The notes beneath the pieces are model-generated. The model did not search any database, was not told where the DNA came from, and worked only from the letters and a program-made list of their open reading frames with translations. From NCBI GenBank assembly GCA_905235995.1, contig CAJONI010000039.1, positions 1 through 43,505 on the forward strand: a stretch of DNA of 43,505 nucleotides, read 5' to 3'. Source of the DNA: an uncultured Bacteroidales bacterium (GTDB lineage: Bacteria; Bacteroidota; Bacteroidia; Bacteroidales; UBA932). Shown here in pieces: positions 1-8,585 of this stretch. How positions within the stretch are numbered: position 1 is the stretch's first letter; each line of letters starts with the position of its first letter. Position numbers and translations under genes: made by a program.

Positions 1-225
1 CGTGCTCCGCACTCGTTGGACAGTACCAGGCTCCTAAATTTCAATATGCTCTGAACCTACGCCTCTGCCTCCCTGGATTTTTCCTCAAGAGACTCAATAA
101 GCGTATTTAACTGTTCAGCTGTCTTCTTTTCATTTCTCTCATTCGCGTCAGCGTACCTATAAGAAATCTCATATCTGCCAATGTCATACGAGCAACCTCC
201 TATAGATATTCACGTCATCTGCGCA
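1..225. other. AT-rich flank downstream of rpsG, no recognised gene
   Basis: This stretch lies after the rpsG stop, where fusA is expected in many Bacteroidota, but no EF-G start or GTP-binding motif can be read in any frame. On the minus strand one frame is open from 209 to a TAG at 57-59 (about 50 codons, charged and glutamate-rich, ending in KSREAEA) but has no ATG, GTG or TTG start. In another frame an ATG at 187-185 has an AGGAGG eight bases upstream and gives only 26 codons. Base composition is clearly lower in GC than the neighbours. It may be the remnant of a broken or transferred gene, or an assembly edge. No function can be given. Confidence 0.3.
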
Positions 226-702
226 TTAGAAACGATAGTGCGCAAAAGCCTTGTTGGCCTCTGCCATACGGTGCATTTCCTCTTTCCTCTTGTAAGCCGC
301 ACCTTCACAGTTGTATGCGGCGATTATTTCAGCTGCCAACTTTTCTGCCATCGAGTGGCCGGCACGCTTGCGGGAGTAAAGTATCATATTCTTCATCGAG
401 AGAGAGACTTTACGCTCCGGACGCACCTCAGTCGGGACCTGGAAGTTCGCACCACCCACTCTGCGGGACTTTACTTCGACCTGCGGAGTGATGTTTTCCA
501 ATGCTTTTTTCCAAATATCGAGAGGAGCCTGGTCAGAATCTTTCATCTTCTCGCCGACGATGTCGATGGCATCGTAGAAAATAGAATAAGCGATACTCTT
601 CTTCCCCTGCAACATAAGATTGTTCACGAAACGGGTGACTTGCACGTCGTGAAACTTAGGATCAGGAAGTAGAATCCTCTTCTTAGGCTTCGTTTTTCTC
701 AT
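226..702 (-). CDS. rpsG: 30S ribosomal protein S7
   Basis: Ribosomal protein uS7 binds the 3' major domain of 16S rRNA, organises the head of the 30S subunit and contacts E-site tRNA. The 158-residue product starts MRKTKPKKR, a basic N-terminal arm, and carries conserved S7 stretches such as [17 protein letters not shown] and [18 protein letters not shown]. Length matches bacterial S7. It follows rpsL on the same strand after 28 bases, the usual str-operon order, so it is presumably co-transcribed from the promoter before rpsL. fusA does not follow within the 225 bases available downstream, which is unusual for this operon. Confidence 0.98.
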   Translation of the reverse strand: MRKTKPKKRILLPDPKFHDVQVTRFVNNLMLQGKKSIAYSIFYDAIDIVGEKMKDSDQAPLDIWKKALENITPQVEVKSRRVGGANFQVPTEVRPERKVSLSMKNMILYSRKRAGHSMAEKLAAEIIAAYNCEGAAYKRKEEMHRMAEANKAFAHYRF

Positions 703-730
703 TTGTGTAAGAATTTAATAAGGTGAACTA

Positions 731-1120
<390 letters not shown>

Positions 1121-1154
1121 AAATAGTTGTTAATCTATTATTTATGTTTTCTTC

Positions 1155-1171
1155 CCCCGCTTTTTGCGGGG
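1155..1171 (-). other. 5'-leader hairpin of the rpsL-rpsG mRNA
   Basis: A 6-bp GC stem (CCCCGC paired with GCGGGG) closes a five-base loop. It begins only a few bases after the -7 box at 1182-1175, so it would form at the extreme 5' end of the mRNA. It is not followed by a T run on the minus strand, so it does not look like a terminator of the upstream operon. A role in message stability or ribosomal-protein feedback is only a guess. Confidence 0.4.
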
Positions 1172-1174
1172 TTG

Positions 1175-1182
1175 CAAAGATA
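1175..1182 (-). promoter_or_regulatory. -7 box of the rpsL-rpsG promoter
   Basis: Reads TATCTTTG on the minus strand, an exact match to the Bacteroidota -7 consensus TAnnTTTG. A TTG lies 20 bases further upstream, close to the expected -33 position. The start codon of rpsL is 54 bases downstream, leaving a leader of about 50 nt. Confidence 0.65.
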
Positions 1183-1224
1183 GGACAAAAATTCCTAACT
1201 GCCAACAAGTTTTGCACAAAAATT

Positions 1225-2901
1225 TCAGAGTTCGAAACGAATCTCAGCGCGCACCGGGGTGCCGTCGGCCGCGATTCCTTCGGCCACGGCGATGAAGCTG
1301 CCGCCGTAAAGAGGTCTGGCGCAGGGGAATCCGCATCTTGCGCCAGGTGCAAGTTCGAGCAGGGGCTGCCACACGCGCAGCGGCCTGTAGTCGGGATATG
1401 CTTCGGTAACAGCTTCCCCGGAGATGGCTTCGGGATAAGAGACTCCCTGCCATTCGACCACACGGACCTGGTCCCCGAACGGGAAGGAAGGGAGGTTGTG
1501 CTTGTAGGTCACAAAATTAGCCACTCCCTCGAAATATCTCTGCCCTATCGAGAACACGTGGGGGTAGACGTGGATGGCTTCGACCAGGGACGGATCGTAG
1601 TCGATGATTTTCTGCTGGTCGAAGACGGGAACTCCGTCGAGCAGCATCAGGGTCGGGCCCTGCGAGAAGAGACCTCCGGTCACGTCGTTCAGCTTCACCT
1701 TGATATCAGCAGTGCCGTCGCTGCGGCGCCTGTAGCGGAGGTGCGTAACGATCTCCACGAGCACCTCCTCCATGGTGGGGAAACGGGTATAGTCGTCGAG
1801 CCTGTAGACCACCTCGTCTTCGCACTTCAGGGCATTGTCGCGCACCGGCAGGCGGTCCTGTAGCGTGTCCGAGGCAAACTGGCGCCCTATCTGCATGCGG
1901 ACGCTGCGTTCCAGCAGCGCGTCCTTGAGCGAAGGATCCAGGCGCAGCGGGGGAACCGCTGCCACCGGCATGCCGGCGAAAGGCGATTCGAGTTCCAGAT
2001 GGACTCCGGCAGGGACGTCCCCCTCGATCTCGCAGACACATTCCTTTTCACCGTAAATATTTCCGGTATAGAACTCTGCACGGCCTTCAGGGTCGATGGT
2101 CGCCGCATATACTTCGGGGCTGATGGAGGGCGAGGACAGGAATGCGACGCGGCCTGCAAGCCCGGAGGAGAGCAGGTCGGACGAACCGGCGACATGGGCG
2201 CGGATCACCTCGCCTTCATATTCCGGGGCGTCTTCGTTGAAGACGCGGGAGCCCAGGCCGGCACATCCGGACAGGAAATCGGCGAAGACGGGATTCCCGT
2301 TGGAGGGGAAGCCGTCGTCATGGTAAACGGAAAGCGACAGGCTCATGGCCGTCCGGGCGTGGTTGACAAGGGAAAGGGCCTGGCCGTCCCACGACAGTTC
2401 CAGATCCCGGGTCAGGCCCGGGATGACGTCTTCCCCTGCCTGAACCATCCCGTCATGCCGGACCTGATCCGGCATCTCTTCCCCGGCTCTCTCGGTCGAG
2501 AACACATTGTAGACCGATATGACTTTGGAGGCTATCCCGGTGTAATCGTATCCTCTCTCCGCCTTGTTCTGCGACGTATAGGCCACCAGGCGGTAGTTGC
2601 CGGTAGGTATGGTGACAGGCAGTTTCAACGAGCCCGCTCCGCGTCCGCCCTTCAGGGCGACCTTGCCCGTACACACGGTCGAAGCACCGTTCCTGAGCTC
2701 GACATAGGCCACTGAGCTCACGTTGGAAAGCTCTCCTCTCGAAGCGTCGAGGCAGAAAGCCGAGTACCGGAGCTCATCTCCGGCCACATAGACGTCACGG
2801 TCCGTGAAAAGATAGGTGCGCTCCACCACCCTCCCCTCCAGCGGAAGGACAAGGCATAAAGCGCAGGCAAGCGACAGCAGGAATGACAGGGTCTTGTTCA
2901 T
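1225..2901 (-). CDS. Secreted protein with MG2-like N-terminus and plug-like C-terminus
   Basis: The 558-residue product has a signal peptide (residues 1-23). It then has an MG2/alpha-2-macroglobulin-like beta domain (about 28-112, RTYLFTDRDVYVAGDELRYS through GNYRLVAYT). Near the C-terminus (about 380-460) is a plug-like segment with the motif LMLLDGVPVFDQQKIIDYD and a following strand ending in FEGVANFVTYK. Such proteins commonly sit next to DUF4249 lipoproteins and TonB receptors in Bacteroidota; their molecular function is not established. It is the last gene of a four-gene operon, starting 3 bases after the DUF4249 stop. Residues 142-168 are encoded by an inverted pair of palindromic repeats inserted in frame, separating the MG2-like part from the rest. 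Confidence 0.7.
   Translation of the reverse strand: MNKTLSFLLSLACALCLVLPLEGRVVERTYLFTDRDVYVAGDELRYSAFCLDASRGELSNVSSVAYVELRNGASTVCTGKVALKGGRGAGSLKLPVTIPTGNYRLVAYTSQNKAERGYDYTGIASKVISVYNVFSTERAGEEMPDQVRHDGMVQAGEDVIPGLTRDLELSWDGQALSLVNHARTAMSLSLSVYHDDGFPSNGNPVFADFLSGCAGLGSRVFNEDAPEYEGEVIRAHVAGSSDLLSSGLAGRVAFLSSPSISPEVYAATIDPEGRAEFYTGNIYGEKECVCEIEGDVPAGVHLELESPFAGMPVAAVPPLRLDPSLKDALLERSVRMQIGRQFASDTLQDRLPVRDNALKCEDEVVYRLDDYTRFPTMEEVLVEIVTHLRYRRRSDGTADIKVKLNDVTGGLFSQGPTLMLLDGVPVFDQQKIIDYDPSLVEAIHVYPHVFSIGQRYFEGVANFVTYKHNLPSFPFGDQVRVVEWQGVSYPEAISGEAVTEAYPDYRPLRVWQPLLELAPGARCGFPCARPLYGGSFIAVAEGIAADGTPVRAEIRFEL
2402..2428 (-). repeat. 27-nt palindromic repeat, copy A (intragenic)
   Basis: On the minus strand it runs CGTCAT, stem CCCGGG, loop CCTGA, stem CCCGGG, ATCT. 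With the flanking AT the stem is 8 bp. It lies inside the MG2-like gene and is translated in frame as VIPGLTRDL. It is oriented opposite to copy B, 22 bases away, forming a REPIN-like inverted pair. The same framework is seen at 2451-2477 and 10588-10614. Confidence 0.75.
2451..2477 (+). repeat. 27-nt palindromic repeat, copy B (intragenic)
   Basis: On the plus strand it runs CGTCAT, stem GCCGGA, loop CCTGA, stem TCCGGC, ATCT. The gene is on the minus strand, where the element is translated as MPDQVRHD. Compared with copies A and C both stem arms differ while pairing is kept, which points to selection on the hairpin or on its recognition by a mobilising enzyme. Confidence 0.75.
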
Positions 2902-2904
2902 AGG

Positions 2905-4140
2905 CTAAATGTCATCGTTGGGCCAGAAGTCCGGCTTGTCCTTGCCGCCGCTCCCATAGCGGCAGTCCACGCAACGTGCCGGATACCATTCGAAATAGCC
3001 GGTTTCTTCCCCGGTAAAGGGATCGAGTATAGGCATGGTCGGAAGCTTTCCGGACATATATGCCATCCTCCACGAATCGATGGCGAGAGTGTCCGGCGGC
3101 GGAATCGGCTGGCTGCGGCGCTTGTAGAAACGTGTTCGGGCATTGTCGATGAACAAGCGCTCCGAGACTGTCTGAAGCACGCTCACATAGCCAAGCACCT
3201 TTTCCGAAGGATCGTCGAGATTCCGCACGTTGCCCCTGAGTTCCGACGGTTCCGGCGAGAAAAGCCCGCCTACGTCGGAGGAGTTGCGTTCCTGCACCAT
3301 ATAGTAATCGTAGGCTTCCCGGGAAAGCCTGGCCTGGGTCACCTTTGCGGAATAGAGCACCGATACACGTTCGTCGTAGCAGCCAAGGGTATAGAGCTGA
3401 TGATCCACGACGCGGTTTTCACTCAGCATGTCGGTGGAGGCAATCATCGTCTCGGGACGGACTCCCTTGCTCCAGCAGAAATAGAGGTTGTCCCCGTTCC
3501 TGTAGGTCGCTATCATATCGACGTCGCATCTCTCTCCATAATAGTATCCGCCGGCGGGAATAAAGAAACGATCGGTATAGAAATCGGAATGGTATTCCCA
3601 GTCTTCCGACACGGTCCACCTGTACAGGCCGTCGGAGCCGTCGGCATGTGACGACACGTTGATGCTCACGGTGCTCCGGTCGTCGCTGATCCTGTAGGAC
3701 AGGCTGTCTATCTGCCCCGGAGGCAGGGCTGTCTCCCACTCTGACGCATAAGTGCCCCTGGGATTCTCTATGACCAGCCTGTACTCCAGCGAAAGGTCTG
3801 CCCCGCTCATGTCGAAGGTGGCCACGTTGCCATATTCCGTCATCCCGCCGCCGGAGGCGTTGATGCTCTCATAGCGGCCTCCGCGGCTGTCCTCGATATG
3901 CATCTTGCTGGAATAAAGGTCTCTCATCCGCTCGTAAGACGTGTCGTTGGTGTCGACGAGCGACCAGGAATTGCTCAGGGAGATGGTGAACTGCTCGCCG
4001 AGCACGATGTCTCCGGAGACGATCATGAAGCCCCCCTCTCCGTCGATCTGAGGGTTGTAGTCGTACACGCACGCGGTGGCAAGCATCGCGGCCGCGAGCG
4101 CAAAGACCAGGGAATGACGACGTTTCTTCTCCATATCCAT
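2905..4140 (-). CDS. DUF4249 domain-containing lipoprotein
   Basis: The 411-residue product has a lipoprotein signal peptide ending in LATAC (Cys24), a beta-rich body, and the typical DUF4249 C-terminus, with a Cys390-x-x-Cys393 pair followed by KPDFWPND. DUF4249 proteins are outer-membrane-associated lipoproteins found beside TonB-dependent receptors in Bacteroidota; a role as a surface-exposed or periplasmic partner in uptake is inferred from context. The frame stays open to 4548, but that part is antisense-like shadow of the receptor gene. The start at 4140 is chosen because its ATG shares one base with the receptor stop codon (TGATG), implying translational coupling. A second Met two codons on (4134) is also possible. 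Confidence 0.85.
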   Translation of the reverse strand: MDMEKKRRHSLVFALAAAMLATACVYDYNPQIDGEGGFMIVSGDIVLGEQFTISLSNSWSLVDTNDTSYERMRDLYSSKMHIEDSRGGRYESINASGGGMTEYGNVATFDMSGADLSLEYRLVIENPRGTYASEWETALPPGQIDSLSYRISDDRSTVSINVSSHADGSDGLYRWTVSEDWEYHSDFYTDRFFIPAGGYYYGERCDVDMIATYRNGDNLYFCWSKGVRPETMIASTDMLSENRVVDHQLYTLGCYDERVSVLYSAKVTQARLSREAYDYYMVQERNSSDVGGLFSPEPSELRGNVRNLDDPSEKVLGYVSVLQTVSERLFIDNARTRFYKRRSQPIPPPDTLAIDSWRMAYMSGKLPTMPILDPFTGEETGYFEWYPARCVDCRYGSGGKDKPDFWPNDDI

Positions 4141-6812
4141 CAGAATTTCAGGTTGAAGTTGACATATGGTATCTGCGTGGCGAAGACGCTGAGCATATGC
4201 CCCTGCACGTTTTGCCCGTCCGAAGTATAGTATATGGAATACGGGTTCTTGCGGCCTGTGACGTTGTAGCAGCCTATGGTGAACGAAAGGTGGGTGAGCT
4301 GCCTGAGATAGTGGCTGGGCTCGATGATCAGGGCCAGGTCGAGCCTGAAGTAGTCGGGGATGCGGTGGCCGTTGCGCTCGCTGTACACCAGCTTCATGCC
4401 GCCGTTGTGCCAGTACCGGCCCACGGGGACGGTGACAGGACGGCCTGTGGCGTAGTCGAGGTTGGCCGAGATGCTGTAGCGGTGCGTGAACCTGTAGTTG
4501 GCCACCACTTTGACGTCGTGGGGTTTGTCGTGGGGTGCGCTGTACCATGCCCCTCCGTTGATGGTGCCCACTCCGCGGTCTTCCATCTCGCGCAGGCGCG
4601 AACGCGAATAGGTGTATGACACCCAGCCGTTGAGCTTGCCCACGCTCTTCCTGGCCATCAGCTCAACGCCGTAGGCCCGGTTCTCCGTCTCCACGAGGTC
4701 GTCGGCCAGGTCGGGATTCATGACCAATACCGCGCCGCTCTTGTAGTCGACATAATGCTTCACGTGCTTGTAGTAGCCCTCGAGCGAAATGTCGACAGTG
4801 TTGTCAAACAGCGTGCGGTAGAAACCGGCGGCGGCCTGCCAGCCCGTCTGCGGGGCGATGCGGTCGCTTGTCAGGCGCCAGCTGTCGGTGGGCGTCACGT
4901 TGATGCTGTTCGATATGCGGTGGATGTACTGATGCATGGTGTTGAACCCTGCCTTGACGCTGGTCACGTCGTTGAAGGAGTATTTGCCCGACAGACGGAT
5001 TTCTGGGCCTCCCCTGAATCTGCTCTCCCCGGGACGGAGGAACTGCGACCAGCGCAGACCCGCCTCCAACGACAGATGCTCGTTGAGGCGCCAGGTGTCG
5101 CTGGCGTATATCGCGGCCTCGAGCGCCCGTTCGTGCGCGAGGTCGGCGGGCTCGACGATCGAAAGCTCGCCGTAAGGGTGGTAGCTGCCGGGGTTCAGGT
5201 CGTACCATGTGCCGCTCACGCCGTATTCCAGCGTATGCGCATCGGACAGCGACGACTTGAAGTGGGCCTTGGCCCAGGCCTGGTCGACCGAGGTGTTAAG
5301 CGTGTAGGCGGCATGGTCGTTGAACTTGTCTTCTATGCCATAATGGTAGCTGTCATATCCCGCCGAAGCGGTCAGGCTCAGCCGGTCGCTGATAACGGAG
5401 TGCCATTTCAACGAGCCGTTGATGTTGCGGTAACGGTAGGTCGTGTCGTTGCTGAAACTGAACTTGTCGCGCGAGAAGTAGCCGTAGGCATGGATGCTGT
5501 TGCGCTCGTTCACCTTGTGGCTCAGGCCCAGGTTGACGTCCTGGAACGAGGCTTTGCCGCCTGCGTAGCTGCTGTTTTCGGGAAGCAGCCTGAATATCCA
5601 GTTGGAGTAGGTTGTCCTGCCTCCGAGGATGAACGTCGTGCGGTCCTTTACGATGGGACCTTCGAGATGCAGCCGGCTGGTGAGCAGTCCCAGACCCAGC
5701 GAACCCTGGATCTTCCGGCTATTGCCGTCGCGGCTCGAAACTTCCAGCACCGAAGAGATGCGGCCGCCATATTGCACCGGAATCGAACTCTTGTAGAGCT
5801 CCACGTCGTTGATAACGTCGGGATTGAAGGCCGACAGGATGCCGAACATATGGTTCGGGCTGTAGATGGTCCCGCCGTTGAAGAGGATGAGGTTCTGGTC
5901 GGTGGCGCCGCCCCGGACGTTGAATCCGCTCGAGGCCTCTCCCACCGACTTTACGCCGGGCAGGGTCATGACCACCTTAAGCGCGTCGGTCTCGCCGAAC
6001 ACCATGGGCACGGCCTTGATCGTATTGATGCGGACCTTCTCGATTCCCATCTGCGGAGTGCGGTGGCTGGACATGCTTTCCGAAGTAATGACGGCGCCCT
6101 TGAGCGAAAACACCTTCTCTTTCATCAACACGTCGAGCGAACCGTTGCCGTAGACCTGGAGGTCGAGCTTGATGTCTTCCAGGGAGTAGCCGCTGAATCC
6201 AAGCCGGACGGCGCCTACGGGAAGGGTCATCTTGTAAAAACCGTAACCGTCGGTCTGGGCGAAAGTACTGCCGTCTTCAAGGTAGACCGACACCCCCGCC
6301 AGTGGTTCTCCGCTCGATACGTCACGCACATATCCGGTCAGGGTGGCACGGCCCGTCTTGCGGGCGGCGTCGGGATCGCCTATCTCGTAGACTTTGTTCT
6401 GGAAGGTCATGACGGTGGTCTCGCCGGTCAGGTATTTCTGCAGGGCGGTATCCGCGGCGGAAGGCTTCCTTTCGTCGAAATACCCGGCTGGAAGCCTCGT
6501 AGCCAGGCCGGAGCTGCGGGTGATGAACCATTTTCCGCCGTATTCCGTTATGGCATATCCGTTTGCCTTCAGCTCCGCAAAGGCGCGCTCCAGGAACTCT
6601 TCCCGCGGTACCCGTATGGTATAGCTCTTGACGTCGGTGGTGTCGCCCACGCAGTAGACGTCTCCGGATATCTCACTGCGGATGAAACTTATCAGCTCAT
6701 CGACGCTGGCCTTGTACACGCCGAACGACCCGTCGGGCGTCTGGGCGTAGGCATCCGGGACGCATGTGGCCAGCAGCAACGCCAGCAGGCAGACTCTCAG
6801 CTTGCTTTTCAT
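4140..6812 (-). CDS. TonB-dependent outer-membrane receptor
   Basis: The 890-residue product is an energy-coupled outer-membrane importer. In order: signal peptide (1-23), an STN-like N-terminal domain (about 31-100), a carboxypeptidase-D regulatory-like beta domain (about 155-232, TGYVRDVSSGEPLAGVSVYL), a plug domain (about 245-360, with FNVRGGATDQNLILFNGG) and a 22-strand-type barrel ending in NFNLKF, a C-terminal phenylalanine suited to BAM insertion. No SusD homologue, FecR or ECF sigma gene is adjacent, so this is not a classical SusCD locus and the STN-like domain has no visible signalling partner. The start overlaps the preceding gene by four bases. The substrate cannot be read from sequence. 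Confidence 0.95.
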   Translation of the reverse strand: MKSKLRVCLLALLLATCVPDAYAQTPDGSFGVYKASVDELISFIRSEISGDVYCVGDTTDVKSYTIRVPREEFLERAFAELKANGYAITEYGGKWFITRSSGLATRLPAGYFDERKPSAADTALQKYLTGETTVMTFQNKVYEIGDPDAARKTGRATLTGYVRDVSSGEPLAGVSVYLEDGSTFAQTDGYGFYKMTLPVGAVRLGFSGYSLEDIKLDLQVYGNGSLDVLMKEKVFSLKGAVITSESMSSHRTPQMGIEKVRINTIKAVPMVFGETDALKVVMTLPGVKSVGEASSGFNVRGGATDQNLILFNGGTIYSPNHMFGILSAFNPDVINDVELYKSSIPVQYGGRISSVLEVSSRDGNSRKIQGSLGLGLLTSRLHLEGPIVKDRTTFILGGRTTYSNWIFRLLPENSSYAGGKASFQDVNLGLSHKVNERNSIHAYGYFSRDKFSFSNDTTYRYRNINGSLKWHSVISDRLSLTASAGYDSYHYGIEDKFNDHAAYTLNTSVDQAWAKAHFKSSLSDAHTLEYGVSGTWYDLNPGSYHPYGELSIVEPADLAHERALEAAIYASDTWRLNEHLSLEAGLRWSQFLRPGESRFRGGPEIRLSGKYSFNDVTSVKAGFNTMHQYIHRISNSINVTPTDSWRLTSDRIAPQTGWQAAAGFYRTLFDNTVDISLEGYYKHVKHYVDYKSGAVLVMNPDLADDLVETENRAYGVELMARKSVGKLNGWVSYTYSRSRLREMEDRGVGTINGGAWYSAPHDKPHDVKVVANYRFTHRYSISANLDYATGRPVTVPVGRYWHNGGMKLVYSERNGHRIPDYFRLDLALIIEPSHYLRQLTHLSFTIGCYNVTGRKNPYSIYYTSDGQNVQGHMLSVFATQIPYVNFNLKF

Positions 6813-7543
6813 CTGGATTCCAAGAAATTGAGTATTTCCATGCCGTAAAGGTCAAGCGGCAGGACGTAGGTCGGATCGAACTCTCTCATATGGCGGCGGA
6901 TCTCCCGGCGGAGGGGCCGGTCGAACTGACGCAGCAGGTCGGCCTTGCTGCGTATGTTCACCATCTTCCCGGACTCATCCATGTAGCAGTATCTCTTCTC
7001 GTAGACGAAACACTGGTACACGTCGTTGCGGTAGACTCCGTCATAGCCGGTCCAGTCGCGTTTATCGCCCTTCAGGTCCTGCTCCATGTGCTTGGTGACC
7101 TGCATGAGGAACTTCCTGCGCCCGTCGTACAACAGCTGCCAGTAGCCACGCGGCGCGCTGTCCCCATGAACGAACCTCAGGTTCACGTAGTTATCCTCGC
7201 CTATGGAGAAACGTTCCACCGATTCGCGGTCCAGGACCAAGTCCGCCTGGCCGTCCGGCTTCCTGATGAGAAGGTCGTGCCGTACGGCGTCGATGTTGAG
7301 CTGGACGTCGCGGTAGACCTTGCCTCCGAAAACCACGTCGCCAGTCCGGTAAGCCGGCGAGAGCCAGTAGTATGTGCCGTTGTAAAGCTGGGTGTAAACG
7401 AATGCCCTGTGTCCCCTGAACAGGAGGGAGTTTCCTCCGGCCCTTTCCTGGAAGACGCGTCCGTCTTCCTGGGCCGGAAGGCTTGTCGCAGATACGGAAA
7501 GCAGCAGTGCCGCAACGATCAGGTTTCTAAAACTCATGTCCAT
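6809..7543 (-). CDS. Secreted hypothetical protein, first gene of the TonB-receptor operon
   Basis: The 244-residue product has a signal peptide (about 1-24, ending SLPAQ) and a soluble body with several aromatic, beta-type segments (LLFRGHRAFVYTQLYNGTYYW). No metal site, cysteine pair or enzymatic motif stands out. It is the promoter-proximal gene of the operon and its last four bases overlap the receptor start (ATGA), so it is translated together with the receptor. It has no family that I recognise; an accessory role in uptake or in the fate of the imported ligand is only a contextual inference. An alternative start (MSFRN) lies two codons in. Confidence 0.75.
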   Translation of the reverse strand: MDMSFRNLIVAALLLSVSATSLPAQEDGRVFQERAGGNSLLFRGHRAFVYTQLYNGTYYWLSPAYRTGDVVFGGKVYRDVQLNIDAVRHDLLIRKPDGQADLVLDRESVERFSIGEDNYVNLRFVHGDSAPRGYWQLLYDGRRKFLMQVTKHMEQDLKGDKRDWTGYDGVYRNDVYQCFVYEKRYCYMDESGKMVNIRSKADLLRQFDRPLRREIRRHMREFDPTYVLPLDLYGMEILNFLESR

Positions 7544-7580
7544 ATAATGCTCCCACTGCGGAAACGTTGCGTGAGCGCCG

Positions 7581-7588
7581 CAAAAATA
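7581..7588 (-). promoter_or_regulatory. -7 box of the four-gene TonB-receptor operon
   Basis: Reads TATTTTTG on the minus strand, an exact TAnnTTTG match, 37 bases before the start codon at 7543. It is back to back with the arcC promoter in the 88-bp divergent region. Confidence 0.6.
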
Positions 7589-7619
7589 AGAACTTTTTCA
7601 GAAATTGCCTTTAAATGGT

Positions 7620-7627
7620 TAACTTTG
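7620..7627 (+). promoter_or_regulatory. -7 box of the arcC-argF promoter
   Basis: Reads TAACTTTG, an exact TAnnTTTG match. Only four bases separate it from the arcC ATG at 7632, so transcription should begin at or almost at the start codon. A T-rich stretch near 7594-7599 is the only candidate -33 element. Confidence 0.6.
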
Positions 7628-7631
7628 TTGT

Positions 7632-8570
7632 ATGGAAAGGACTGTCATGGTCGCCTTTGGCGGCAACGCCCTGCTAAGAAGCGGGCAAAAAGGCACTTAT
7701 CAAGAACAGCTCGCCAACGTCGAGCGTACCTGCGAACAACTTTGGCCCCTCCTTCAGCAGGGTTTCAGCCTGGTCATAGGACACGGCAACGGGCCCCAGG
7801 TGGGCAACGTGATGCTGCAGCACGAGGCCGGACGCAAGGTCTTCTCCCTGGAGGCCATGCCCATGGATTTCTGCGGCGCCGAGACCCAGGGTTCGATTGC
7901 ATACCTCATAGAGCAGGGCATGAACCGCATGCTGCTGCGTCACGGGCTCGACCGGCGCGTGGTGTCGCTCGTAACGCAGGTCGTGGTCGCGGCCGACGAC
8001 CCCATGTTCCTCAATCCCACCAAGCCGGTGGGCCCCTACTATACGAAGGAAGAGGCGGAGCGCCTGCACGATGCAAGCGGCGCAGTCTATCGCGAAGATC
8101 CTAAAGGAAATGGCTGGCGCAAAGTGGTTGCATCGCCTAAACCGCTGAAGATAAATAATATAGATATCGTTCGACAACTCGCCCAAGAGGGCAATATCGT
8201 GGTCACGGTAGGCGGAGGCGGCATCCCGGTAGTCGAAAAGGACGGCCTGCGCACCGGCGTGGAGGCCGTCATCGACAAGGACCTCGCCTCGGCCCTCTGC
8301 GCCACCCAGATAGGCGCCGAGACCCTCTATATCCTTACCGACGTTCCCAAGGTCTACCTCAACTTCCGCAAGCCTGGCGAAAAGGCCCTCGATGTCATCA
8401 CCGTCGCCGAGGCGAAGCAGTATCTCTCCCAAGGGCACTTCTCCGAAGGCTCCATGGCCCCGAAGGTGCGCGCCGGCATCCTCTTCGTGGAAAACGGCGG
8501 CGGCCAGTGCGTCATCACCGAAGCCGGCGAGCTCGACAACCCCGCCTGCGGCACACGTATCATACCTTAA
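7632..8570 (+). CDS. arcC: Carbamate kinase
   Basis: Cytoplasmic enzyme that transfers the phosphate of carbamoyl phosphate to ADP, giving ATP, ammonia and CO2; the energy-yielding step of arginine/citrulline fermentation. The 312-residue product has the amino-acid-kinase fold markers AFGGNAL (8-14), GHGNGPQVGN (50-59) and a later VGGGGIPV loop. Full length for the family. The ornithine carbamoyltransferase gene follows after 15 bases, which supports a catabolic role. Arginine deiminase is not present in the window. The -7 box lies four bases before the ATG, suggesting a leaderless message. Confidence 0.95.
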   Translation: MERTVMVAFGGNALLRSGQKGTYQEQLANVERTCEQLWPLLQQGFSLVIGHGNGPQVGNVMLQHEAGRKVFSLEAMPMDFCGAETQGSIAYLIEQGMNRMLLRHGLDRRVVSLVTQVVVAADDPMFLNPTKPVGPYYTKEEAERLHDASGAVYREDPKGNGWRKVVASPKPLKINNIDIVRQLAQEGNIVVTVGGGGIPVVEKDGLRTGVEAVIDKDLASALCATQIGAETLYILTDVPKVYLNFRKPGEKALDVITVAEAKQYLSQGHFSEGSMAPKVRAGILFVENGGGQCVITEAGELDNPACGTRIIP

Positions 8571-8585
8571 TTCAAATCATAGCAA

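Noticed and set aside
4141-4548. N-terminal extension of the DUF4249 protein
   Set aside because: The extension is out-of-frame receptor sequence; the lipoprotein signal and the stop-start overlap place the start at 4140.
4755-6848. A 697-codon plus-strand frame opposite the TonB receptor
   Set aside because: Shadow of the receptor codons; valine/glutamate-rich low-information sequence without any motif.
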